Below are positions 1-5,547 of a stretch of DNA of 12,310 nucleotides, one piece after another. This DNA is from CBDUMN01 sp965368335 (GTDB lineage Bacteria > Pseudomonadota > Alphaproteobacteria > Rhodospirillales > JAPHRK01), in contig CBDUMN010000098.1 in NCBI GenBank assembly GCA_965368335.1, forward strand, positions 1 through 12,310, written 5' to 3'. The notes under the pieces were generated by a model. It made no database searches, was not told where the DNA came from, and worked only from the letters and a program-made list of their open reading frames with translations. The stretch's first letter is position 1; each line of letters opens with the position of its first letter. Both the position numbers and the translations under genes were made by a program.

Positions 1-13
1 TTGCGATACGGCC

Positions 14-42
14 ATTATACAAAACAAAACTTACGTTTTCAC
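14..42 (-). promoter_or_regulatory. Candidate sigma70-type promoter pointing left out of the window
   Basis: On the minus strand a perfect TATAAT (plus positions 14-19) lies 17 bases downstream of GTGAAA (plus 37-42), which matches TTGACA at 4 of 6 positions. It sits just past the end of phaR and would drive a leftward gene that begins outside this window. The -10 is convincing and the -35 is weak. The target gene cannot be seen. Confidence 0.35.
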
Positions 43-81
43 ACAGGCTGCCAAAGACCGCCATTTGTCCGTGTGTGAAAA
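36..81 (-). terminator. Hairpin downstream of phaR, possible terminator
   Basis: TTTTCACACA (36-45) and TGTGTGAAAA (72-81) form a perfect 10-bp inverted repeat around a 26-nt loop, starting 13 bp after the phaR stop. In the phaR direction the downstream arm is followed by a few short T tracts rather than a solid T run, so intrinsic termination is plausible but not clear. A protein-binding site is the alternative. Confidence 0.4.
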
Positions 82-93
82 GCTGAGCGCCGC

Positions 94-714
94 TTATTTT
101 TTGTTCTTATCGCTGCTGAGTTCTGCCAGTTGGCTTTGCAACTCGTTCAGTTTGGATTGCAGGTCTTCCAACTGCTCAACACCCTTTTCGGCCGTTGCGA
201 CGGCATTTTCCTTTGCCATGCTGGCATTGTTCGTCTCGGACTGTGCGCCGCCGGGCTGAAATGGCGCCATCATCTTCATAGCGTTTTCGAAGAAGTTCAT
301 GTTTTGCTTGCCCATTTCCTCGAGGTTGAAGGGAAACAGGCCGTCCATGGTCTTTTGCATATAGTCGCGGATTTGCGTTTGGTTGTGGGCGAAAGACTGC
401 ATGGAGTGTTCGAGATATTTGGGCACCAGGCCTTCCAGGCTGTCGCCGTAGAAGCTGATCAGATGGCGCAGAAAGCTGGTGGGCAGGAGGTGTTGCCCTT
501 TGCTTTCTTCTTCGACGATGATTTGCGTCAATACGGAGCGGGTAATATCGTCGCCGGTCTTGGCGTCGTAGACGACGAAGTCGACGCCGTCCTTGACCAT
601 CTGGGACAGATGATCGAGTGTCACGTAGGCACTGGTCGCTTTATTGTAAAGTCGACGGTTTGCGTATTTTTTGATGGTGATCGGCTCGTCACCATTCCCC
701 TTTTTGTCCACCAT
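94..714 (-). CDS. phaR: Polyhydroxyalkanoate synthesis repressor PhaR
   Basis: A 206-residue cytoplasmic DNA- and PHB-binding regulator. Known PhaR proteins repress phasin genes and their own gene until they are titrated onto nascent PHB. The N-terminal PHB/PHA accumulation regulator domain is clear at about residues 11-75, with the signature KKYANRRLYN at 15-24. The second domain follows at about 76-155 (FLRHLISFYGDSLEGLVPKY region). A coiled coil with spaced leucines and a lysine-rich tail ends the protein (about 177-206). I chose the ATG at 714 because GGGGA lies 6 bases upstream. A GTG at 756 would add 14 residues with no family resemblance and would run through a palindrome that looks like an operator. 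The gene diverges from the phaE-like/phaC genes, a usual setting for this family. Identity is nearly certain; the start is likely. Confidence 0.95.
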   Translation of the reverse strand: MVDKKGNGDEPITIKKYANRRLYNKATSAYVTLDHLSQMVKDGVDFVVYDAKTGDDITRSVLTQIIVEEESKGQHLLPTSFLRHLISFYGDSLEGLVPKYLEHSMQSFAHNQTQIRDYMQKTMDGLFPFNLEEMGKQNMNFFENAMKMMAPFQPGGAQSETNNASMAKENAVATAEKGVEQLEDLQSKLNELQSQLAELSSDKNKK

Positions 715-728
715 ATGTGGTCCCCAGT

Positions 729-744
729 CATGCTGCGCAGCATG
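729..744. promoter_or_regulatory. 16-bp perfect palindrome, candidate PhaR operator
   Basis: CATGCTGCGCAGCATG is a perfect palindrome 14 bp upstream of the phaR start codon. TGC-rich inverted sites are the known targets of PhaR in Paracoccus denitrificans and Rhodobacter sphaeroides (from memory). Position and sequence fit an autoregulatory operator. Binding itself is inferred. Confidence 0.6.
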
Positions 745-762
745 TCTTCCTACCACAGTTTA

Positions 763-776
763 TTGTTGCGCAGCAA
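763..776. promoter_or_regulatory. Second TGC palindrome, candidate PhaR operator
   Basis: TTGTTGCGCAGCAA is a 7+7 palindrome with one mismatched pair. It shares the core TTGC/TGCGCAGCA with the 16-bp palindrome whose centre is about 33 bp away, roughly three helix turns. It may be a second binding site in the shared phaR/phaE-like control region. Confidence 0.5.
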
Positions 777-784
777 AAATTTTA

Positions 785-800
785 TGCAGGTGCAACATGC
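785..800. promoter_or_regulatory. TGCA repeats, possible third PhaR half-site cluster
   Basis: TGCAGGTGCAACATGC carries three TGC/GCA elements in 16 bp, between the second palindrome and the start of the phaE-like gene. It is less symmetric than the other two sites, so assignment to PhaR is tentative. Confidence 0.35.
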
Positions 801-803
801 GTT

Positions 804-829
804 TTGGCTAAAATAAGCCAATGAAAGGA
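804..829 (+). promoter_or_regulatory. Hairpin plus ribosome binding site that sets the phaE-like start
   Basis: TTGGCT (804-809) and AGCCAA (816-821) form a 6-bp hairpin with a 6-nt A/T loop. It is followed at once by AAAGGA (824-829). The AAAGGA is 7 bases from the ATG at 837 but only 1 base from the ATG at 831, so 837 is the better start. If transcribed, the hairpin sits directly next to the ribosome binding site and could affect initiation. Confidence 0.5.
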
Positions 830-836
830 TATGCCG

Positions 837-1265
837 ATGGCTGATACCCCAGATTTGGAGCGCCTTGCCAAGACTTATCTCGACCTCTGGCAGCGCCAGA
901 TAAGCGGTATGATGAACGACCCCGAAGCTGTCAAATGGATGACCGAGGCGGCGCAGAAAAATCTCGAAATTGGCAAGGCCTGGAGTGAAACCTTCGTGAA
1001 CGCCATGGGAGAAGATGGGGTTGCGCCACAGGCCGAGACGGGCCAGCATGACGGGGAGCGAGAAACCGGAAAGGACGGCCATGACGGCGACCGATCAGAA
1101 CGCCCCGGGGGAACGGAAAGGGCCAAGGCCGCTGATGATGCATCTGGCGATGATGACCGGCGCCTGGACCGCCTCGAGCGCCGCCTTGCCGTTCTTGAAG
1201 AGCGACTCGCCACCCTGGAAGGGAAGGGCGGAAAAAGGCAAAGCCGACCTCGCAAAAAAACTTAA
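837..1265 (+). CDS. Small PhaE-like/phasin-like protein, putative PHA synthase partner
   Basis: A 142-residue hydrophilic protein without signal peptide or membrane segment. Residues 5-58 are amphipathic helix with aromatic positions (TYLDLWQRQISGMM, AVKWMTEAAQ), reminiscent of the N-terminus of PhaE subunits of class III PHA synthases. Residues 61-106 are a charged, glycine-rich, probably disordered linker. Residues 107-130 form a strong leucine-heptad coiled coil (RRLDRLERRLAVLEERL), and a basic tail (KRQSRPRKK) ends the protein. It starts downstream of palindromes that look like PhaR sites. Its last 61 codons overlap phaC in another frame. The protein is much shorter than classical PhaE (about 350 residues). 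A phasin or synthase activator role is the alternative. That it is a gene is likely; its function is inferred from resemblance and position. Confidence 0.7.
   Translation: MADTPDLERLAKTYLDLWQRQISGMMNDPEAVKWMTEAAQKNLEIGKAWSETFVNAMGEDGVAPQAETGQHDGERETGKDGHDGDRSERPGGTERAKAADDASGDDDRRLDRLERRLAVLEERLATLEGKGGKRQSRPRKKT
1068..1075 (+). promoter_or_regulatory. Ribosome binding site deciding the phaC start
   Basis: GGAAAGGA ends 5 bases before the ATG at 1081. The in-frame ATGs at 1015 and 1048 have no comparable site. The residues they would add are arginine-rich and look like out-of-frame translation of the upstream gene. Confidence 0.65.
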
Positions 1266-2310
1266 GGACCTCCAAACGCCCGCCTTTGCCGCCGCTCTGA
1301 ACAAAGAAGCCGCCCAGCGGCTCCGATTGTTCCATGAGGGCGTGGCCGCTTACCATGCCCATCCCTATCATCGCGATTTGCCCGAGCCGCCTGCCTGCTG
1401 GCAAGAGGGCTCGACCCGGTTGCTGGATTTCGGGGGCAGTGGCAAGCCTCTGTTGTTGGTGCCGTCCCTGATCAATAAAGCCTACATTTTCGACTTGGCG
1501 GAAAAGAGAAGTTTTGCCCGATACCTGAGGCGCAAAGGGTTTCGCCCTTTGCTTGTTGATTGGGGCGCGCCCGGTGAGATGGAACGTCGCTTTACTCTCA
1601 CCGATTATGTCGTTGGGCGTCTTGAGAGGGTGCTTGATGATGCGCTTGCGAAGGCTGGTGTGAAGAGTCTTGGCGTTATTGGTTATTGCATGGGCGGGTT
1701 GTTGGCGCTGGCCCTGGCGCAGCGTCGTTTGGAGGCTGTGGAGCGTTTGGCGCTGCTTGCCACACCCTGGGATTTTCACGCCGATGCGCCGGAGTGGCGG
1801 GAGCAGATGGCGTCGTTCGTCTCTCAGCTTGCGCCTGTCATCGAGGCAGAAGGCGTTTTGTCGATTGATCTCATCCAGATGCTTTTTGCTGCGCTCGACC
1901 CGTTTAAGGTGCCCGAAAAATTCCAAAAGTTTTCCGGCCTTGATCCGGCATCGGCCAAGGTGCGGGATTTTGTCGCGGTGGAAGACTGGGTCAACGACGG
2001 GGTGCCGCTGGCCGGGCCGGTGGCGCGGGAAACGCTGGAGGGGTGGTATGGTGAAAATCAGCCCGCACAAGGTCGATGGTTTGTCGGCGGCCGAGCGGTT
2101 CTGCCTGAAGAGGTGAAAAAACCGACATTGGTCGTTGTGCCGTCAAACGACCGTATCGTGCCACCCCAATCGGCGCTAGCGCTCTATCATGCCCTGCCAA
2201 ACGCATCGAAACGCGTTCTTTCTCAAGGGCATATCAGTATGGTGACGGGGCCGCAGGCGAGCCGCTCACTCTACGGGCCGACGGTTCGATGGTTCGGCGG
2301 CGAACGATAA
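1081..2310 (+). CDS. phaC: Poly(3-hydroxyalkanoate) synthase, short class III-like PhaC
   Basis: Polymerises (R)-3-hydroxyacyl-CoA, here most likely 3-hydroxybutyryl-CoA made by PhaA and PhaB, into PHB at the granule surface. The alpha/beta-hydrolase fold is recognisable. The lipase-like box GYCMGG (201-206) carries nucleophile Cys203. LVDWGAPG (158-165) and LTDYVVGRLERVLDD (173-187) are typical PHA synthase segments. Asp357 (PSNDRIV) and His384 (QGHISM) complete the triad. The Cys-Asp-His spacing is close to that of the Allochromatium class III enzyme (from memory). At 409 residues it lacks the long N-terminal region of class I enzymes (near 590) and is closer in size to class III PhaC (about 355). 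Residues 1-62 are encoded within the 185-bp overlap with the phaE-like gene. RPLMMHLAMMTGAW (16-29) seems a genuine synthase N-terminal motif. A PHA synthase-like hydrolase of other substrate range remains possible. Confidence 0.88.
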   Translation: MTATDQNAPGERKGPRPLMMHLAMMTGAWTASSAALPFLKSDSPPWKGRAEKGKADLAKKLKDLQTPAFAAALNKEAAQRLRLFHEGVAAYHAHPYHRDLPEPPACWQEGSTRLLDFGGSGKPLLLVPSLINKAYIFDLAEKRSFARYLRRKGFRPLLVDWGAPGEMERRFTLTDYVVGRLERVLDDALAKAGVKSLGVIGYCMGGLLALALAQRRLEAVERLALLATPWDFHADAPEWREQMASFVSQLAPVIEAEGVLSIDLIQMLFAALDPFKVPEKFQKFSGLDPASAKVRDFVAVEDWVNDGVPLAGPVARETLEGWYGENQPAQGRWFVGGRAVLPEEVKKPTLVVVPSNDRIVPPQSALALYHALPNASKRVLSQGHISMVTGPQASRSLYGPTVRWFGGER

Positions 2311-2325
2311 AAGTTTTGTGAATCT

Positions 2326-2341
2326 CTTCGCTAGTGCGAAG
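2326..2341 (+). terminator. Small hairpin after phaC
   Basis: CTTCGC and GCGAAG form a perfect 6-bp stem around TAGT, 15 bp after the phaC stop. There is no T run behind it, so it is at best a weak terminator or a 3'-end stabilising hairpin. Confidence 0.3.
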
Positions 2342-2346
2342 GGCGC

Positions 2347-2375
2347 TTGCCAAGCTCTTTCAGCCTTTCTATAAC
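2347..2375 (+). promoter_or_regulatory. Sigma70-type promoter for phaA
   Basis: TTGCCA (2347-2352, 5 of 6 to TTGACA) and TATAAC (2370-2375, 5 of 6 to TATAAT) are separated by exactly 17 bp. They lie about 120 bp upstream of the phaA start. The -10 is the same TATAAC seen before rpsT in this window. It suggests phaA (and phaB by readthrough) is transcribed separately from phaC. Confidence 0.6.
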
Positions 2376-2386
2376 GACTCTACTTT

Positions 2387-2423
2387 ACATGCCGGAAAGA
2401 GTCTTTTTCCGGGCCTGACATGT
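2387..2423 (+). other. Inverted repeat in the phaA 5' leader
   Basis: CCGGAAA (2392-2398) pairs with TTTCCGG (2406-2412), and flanking ACATG (2387-2391) can pair with CATGT (2419-2423). The element begins about 12 bp after the -10 of the phaA promoter, so it would form near the 5' end of the mRNA. An operator or an mRNA-stabilising hairpin are both possible. Confidence 0.4.
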
Positions 2424-2496
2424 TTTGCGTGTTCTTCGTTTTCAGGGTTTAACGAGCGGGAATATCGCAAACAGGAAAACACATAAGGAGGACTTT

Positions 2497-3672
2497 ATGA
2501 CTGAGATCGTCATTGCCAGCGCAGCCCGTACGCCCGTTGGCGCATTCAACGGTGGTTTAAGCTCCGTGCCGGCGCATTATTTGGGCGAAGTGGCCATTCG
2601 GGGTGCAATGGAGCGCGCAAAAATCAGCGCCGACGACGTCGATGAAGTCATCCTCGGCCAGATTCTTTCTGCGGGCGAAGGCCAGAACCCAGCCCGGCAA
2701 GCCGCCTTGAAGGCTGGCATCCCTCAGGAAAAAACGGCTTACGGCATCAACCAGCTTTGCGGTTCCGGTCTGCGCACGGTGGCGCTTGGTTATCAGTCCA
2801 TCCTCTGCGGCGATGCTAACATTGTCGTGGCTGGCGGCCAGGAAAGCATGAGCCAGGCGCCTCATACCGTCCATCTGCGTAACGGTATCAAAATGGGCCC
2901 GGGTCAGATGGTCGATTCGATGATCAACGACGCCCTCACCTGCGCGATGAACGGCTATCACATGGGCAACACGGCGGAAAACGTCGCCCAGAAGTGGCAG
3001 CTGACCCGTGAAGAGCAGGACGCTTTCGCCGTCTCCTCGCAGAACAAAGCCGAGGCCGCCCAGAAGGCGGGAAAATTTAAGGATGAAATTGTTCCTGTGA
3101 CCATCAAAACCCGCAAGGGCGACATCGTGGTCGACACCGACGAACACCCCAAGCACGGCACCACCATGGAAAGCGTGGGCAAACTGCGCGCCGCTTTCGC
3201 CAAGGATGGCTCCGTGACCGCGGGCAATGCTTCGGGGATCAACGACGGCGCCGCTGCTGTGGTTCTGATGACCGCCGAGGAAGCCAAGAAGCGTGGGATT
3301 GAACCGCTCGCCAAAATCGTCTCCTGGGCGACTGCGGGCGTCGACCCGGCGATCATGGGCACCGGGCCGATTCCGGCCAGCCGTAAGGCGCTGGAGAAAG
3401 CCGGTTGGTCGGTCGACGATATCGACCTCGTCGAAGCCAACGAAGCCTTCGCCGCCCAGGCCCTGGCCGTTAACAAAGACATGGGTTGGGATGTCGATAA
3501 AGTGAACGTCAATGGCGGCGCTATCGCTCTTGGCCACCCGGTCGGCGCTTCCGGCGCGCGGGTTCTGGTCACTCTGCTCCATGAAATGGGCAAACGGGAC
3601 GCCAAGAAAGGTCTCGCTACGCTTTGCATCGGCGGCGGCATGGGCATCGCTATGTGCGTCGAGCGCGGCTAA
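2497..3672 (+). CDS. phaA: Acetyl-CoA acetyltransferase (beta-ketothiolase) PhaA
   Basis: Condenses two acetyl-CoA into acetoacetyl-CoA, the first step of PHB synthesis; cytoplasmic, normally a homotetramer. The 391-residue length matches biosynthetic thiolases. Catalytic residues are visible: nucleophile Cys88 in NQLCGSG, His347 in GGAIALGHPVGASGAR, and general-base Cys377 in CIGGGMG. They fall within one position of the Zoogloea ramigera numbering (Cys89, His348, Cys378). GEGQNPARQAA (60-70) is also typical. The ATG at 2497 follows AAGGAGG by 5 bases, the best ribosome binding site in the window. A further upstream in-frame start would add residues unlike the family. The gene lies 186 bp after phaC with its own promoter, and 99 bp before phaB. 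A degradative thiolase is the alternative, but pairing with phaB favours PHB synthesis. Confidence 0.96.
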   Translation: MTEIVIASAARTPVGAFNGGLSSVPAHYLGEVAIRGAMERAKISADDVDEVILGQILSAGEGQNPARQAALKAGIPQEKTAYGINQLCGSGLRTVALGYQSILCGDANIVVAGGQESMSQAPHTVHLRNGIKMGPGQMVDSMINDALTCAMNGYHMGNTAENVAQKWQLTREEQDAFAVSSQNKAEAAQKAGKFKDEIVPVTIKTRKGDIVVDTDEHPKHGTTMESVGKLRAAFAKDGSVTAGNASGINDGAAAVVLMTAEEAKKRGIEPLAKIVSWATAGVDPAIMGTGPIPASRKALEKAGWSVDDIDLVEANEAFAAQALAVNKDMGWDVDKVNVNGGAIALGHPVGASGARVLVTLLHEMGKRDAKKGLATLCIGGGMGIAMCVERG

Positions 3673-3687
3673 TCACCGAAGAAACAG

Positions 3688-3726
3688 AAAGGAGCGCCCG
3701 TCAGGGAAAATACCGGGCGCTCCTTT
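3688..3726 (+). terminator. Strong hairpin between phaA and phaB (terminator or attenuator)
   Basis: GGAGCGCCCG (3691-3700) and CGGGCGCTCC (3714-3723) pair perfectly, extended by AAA/TTT to a stem of about 13 bp with a 13-nt loop. It is followed by only TTTTC. It resembles an intrinsic terminator with a short T run, so partial readthrough into phaB is likely. I see no promoter between it and phaB. Confidence 0.75.
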
Positions 3727-3771
3727 TCAAATCCAACGTCAGAAACAGATTTAAGAGTTAGGGGAAATTTT

Positions 3772-4497
3772 ATGGGTCGTGTTGCTCTAGTAACCGGCGG
3801 CACTCGTGGTATCGGGCGCGCCATCTCCGAAGGCCTCAAGGCTGAAGGCTACACCGTCGTCGCCAACTATGGCGGAAACGATGAAGCCGCCAACAAGTTT
3901 AAGGAAGAAACCGGCATTGATGTCGCCAAATTCGATGTGGGCGATTTCTCTTCCTGCGAAGCAGCGGTCGCCAAGATCGAGGCCGATCATGGCCCCATCG
4001 AGGTCCTGGTCAACAATGCGGGTATTACACGCGATAAGCCGTTGCATAAGATGGACCCGGACGCCTGGGATGCGGTGATCACTACCGATCTGACCTCCAT
4101 CTACAACCTCTGTAAGCTGGTGATCGACAAGATGCGGGATTCCAAATTCGGCCGTATCATCAACATCAGCTCGATCAACGGCCAGAAGGGTCAGTTCGGC
4201 CAGTCGAACTATTCGGCCGCCAAAGCGGGCCTGATCGGTTTCTCGAAAGCGCTGGCGCTAGAAACGGCGGCCAAAGGCATTACGGTCAACGCCATTGCTC
4301 CGGGTTACATCGCCACCGAAATGGTCATGGCGGTGCCTGAGAAAGTGCTGAACGAAGTCATCCTGCCGCAGATTCCGGTGGGTCGTCTGGGCGAAGCCGA
4401 CGAAATCGCTCGTTGCGTCGCCTTCCTGGCCGATGATAATGCGGGCTTTATTACCGGCTCGACCATCACCATCAATGGCGGTCAGTACATGACCTAA
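3772..4497 (+). CDS. phaB: NADPH-dependent acetoacetyl-CoA reductase PhaB
   Basis: A short-chain dehydrogenase/reductase of 241 residues that reduces acetoacetyl-CoA to (R)-3-hydroxybutyryl-CoA, the substrate of PhaC. The Rossmann glycine motif is GGTRGIG (9-15) and NNAG is at 81-84. The catalytic Ser134, Tyr147 and Lys151 stand in NISSINGQKGQFGQSNYSAA and just after it. The stretch INGQKGQFGQ and APGYIATEMV match the PhaB branch closely (Cupriavidus PhaB is 246 residues) rather than FabG. GGGGA lies 6 bases before the ATG. The gene follows phaA behind a hairpin and is closed by a clear terminator. FabG is the main alternative but fits less well. Confidence 0.95.
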   Translation: MGRVALVTGGTRGIGRAISEGLKAEGYTVVANYGGNDEAANKFKEETGIDVAKFDVGDFSSCEAAVAKIEADHGPIEVLVNNAGITRDKPLHKMDPDAWDAVITTDLTSIYNLCKLVIDKMRDSKFGRIINISSINGQKGQFGQSNYSAAKAGLIGFSKALALETAAKGITVNAIAPGYIATEMVMAVPEKVLNEVILPQIPVGRLGEADEIARCVAFLADDNAGFITGSTITINGGQYMT

Positions 4498-4525
4498 CCG
4501 GTCACTGAGAAATCGGAAATATTTT

Positions 4526-4557
4526 AAGGGCGGAGCGCTAAGGCTTCGCCCTTTTTT
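4526..4557 (+). terminator. Intrinsic terminator of phaB
   Basis: AAGGGCG (4526-4532) pairs with CGCCCTT (4547-4553), with an inner AGC/GCT extension, followed by T6 (4552-4557). It ends 3 bp before the stop codon of the convergent lysR-type gene and may serve both directions, though the reverse direction has a poorer T run. Confidence 0.85.
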
Positions 4558-4560
4558 GTA

Positions 4561-5442
4561 TCATACCAACTCGCGCACCATTTCGGCCATGGCTGAAGCG
4601 GCGGGAGAAAGAGGGAAGTCGCGCGCCCAGGCAAGACTGGATACCCGTTCCAGTTTTGGCTTTTCGATGGGTGCGGCGATAAGTGTTCCTTTGTCCAGAT
4701 CGTCCTGACAAGCGACCAGCGGCAGAACCGAGACCCCCAACCCTCTACGCGTAAGCTCAAGGATCATCGAAAGAGAATCCGACTCGACGGCGACATCAAG
4801 GAGCCGTTCGCTTTTTACAGCCTGGCGCTCGAGAATATTGCGAACGCCATGCCGGGGAGCGGAAACAACTAAGGGAAAATTACAGACCTGCTCAAAAGTA
4901 ACCGGCTCGTTTTCGGTAATTCCGCTCTCGCGATTGCCGATGAGATAGAGTTTTTCGGCCCAAAGTTGGGTGAGTCGCAATGGTTTATCCGTCGAACCCT
5001 CGTAGATGATTCCGAGGTCCAGTTTCCCTTCCAGCAAGGCGTCTTGAACGTTGCCGCTCATCATTTGGACAACACGTACTTTTACGTCTGGATATTGCGC
5101 CCTGTAACGTTCGATCAGCGGCCCACCGACAAATAGACCGGCACTCGGCGGTAAGCCGAGAATGACATGTCCGGTTATCCGCCCTTTATGATCGGCCATA
5201 TCAGCGTGCAAGCGCTCGACTTCGCTTAAGATACGCGAGGCGCGTCGGGCCAGCACTTCACCCGCTTCGGTAATCTCGACGCCTCGACCCGTGCGGGTGA
5301 GTAGAGACTCGCCCATTTCATCCTCGAGCATCCTGATCTGGCGCGACAGGGCCGGCTGGGAGAGGTGCAGGCGTTCGGCTGCTTTGCTGAGGCTGCCGAG
5401 ATCCGCCACATGGAGAAAGGTGCGTAACTGCTTTAGGTCCAT
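4561..5442 (-). CDS. LysR-family transcriptional regulator
   Basis: A 293-residue regulator with standard LysR layout. The winged helix-turn-helix is at about residues 1-60, with LRTFLHVADLGSLSKAAERL and then LSQPALSRQIRMLE. A linker helix follows. A periplasmic-binding-protein-like effector domain runs from about residue 90 (VILGLPPSAGLFVGG) to the end. Its effector is not predictable from the sequence. The gene is divergent from an EamA-type exporter across a 105-bp gap holding a GATAT-N11-ATATC palindrome. The usual logic is that LysR proteins control the adjacent divergent gene. The ATG is preceded by TTGAGGG very close to the start, so the ribosome binding site is poor. It converges with phaB, and I see no link to PHB metabolism beyond proximity. 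Confidence 0.92.
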   Translation of the reverse strand: MDLKQLRTFLHVADLGSLSKAAERLHLSQPALSRQIRMLEDEMGESLLTRTGRGVEITEAGEVLARRASRILSEVERLHADMADHKGRITGHVILGLPPSAGLFVGGPLIERYRAQYPDVKVRVVQMMSGNVQDALLEGKLDLGIIYEGSTDKPLRLTQLWAEKLYLIGNRESGITENEPVTFEQVCNFPLVVSAPRHGVRNILERQAVKSERLLDVAVESDSLSMILELTRRGLGVSVLPLVACQDDLDKGTLIAAPIEKPKLERVSSLAWARDFPLSPAASAMAEMVRELV

Positions 5443-5450
5443 ACCCTCAA

Positions 5451-5471
5451 GATATCAAAAATAACTATATC
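5451..5471. promoter_or_regulatory. LysR-type operator candidate (T-N11-A)
   Basis: GATAT (5451-5455), eleven bases, then ATATC (5467-5471) form a perfect interrupted palindrome with the T-N11-A core typical of LysR-family sites. It lies 8 bp upstream of the lysR start, in the gap shared with the exporter gene. A second palindrome, AAATTCGAATTT, is at 5482-5493. Confidence 0.55.
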
Positions 5472-5481
5472 TGATAATTGT

Positions 5482-5493
5482 AAATTCGAATTT
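5482..5493. promoter_or_regulatory. 12-bp perfect AT-rich palindrome in the lysR/eamA gap
   Basis: AAATTCGAATTT is a perfect palindrome lying between the T-N11-A site and the exporter start. It could be a second (activation) regulator site. The AT-rich composition makes chance occurrence more likely than for the GC-containing palindromes in this window. Confidence 0.3.
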
Positions 5494-5547
5494 TATTATG
5501 TCTTTGCCGGGCTTATTTTCCGGTCTAACGATTTTTACGGAGCCGTC

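Noticed and set aside
715..756. GTG at 756 as the phaR start
   Set aside because: It adds 14 unrelated residues and reads through the candidate operator; the ATG at 714 has a better placed GGGGA.
130..816. Plus-strand open frame of 228 codons opposite phaR
   Set aside because: Antisense shadow of phaR; no ribosome binding site and no family resemblance.
931..2070. Long minus-strand open frame opposite phaC
   Set aside because: It is the shadow of phaC in a GC-rich gene; the translation is basic and histidine/arginine-rich with no recognisable domain.
2557..3582. Long minus-strand open frame opposite phaA
   Set aside because: Antisense shadow of a clearly identified thiolase gene.
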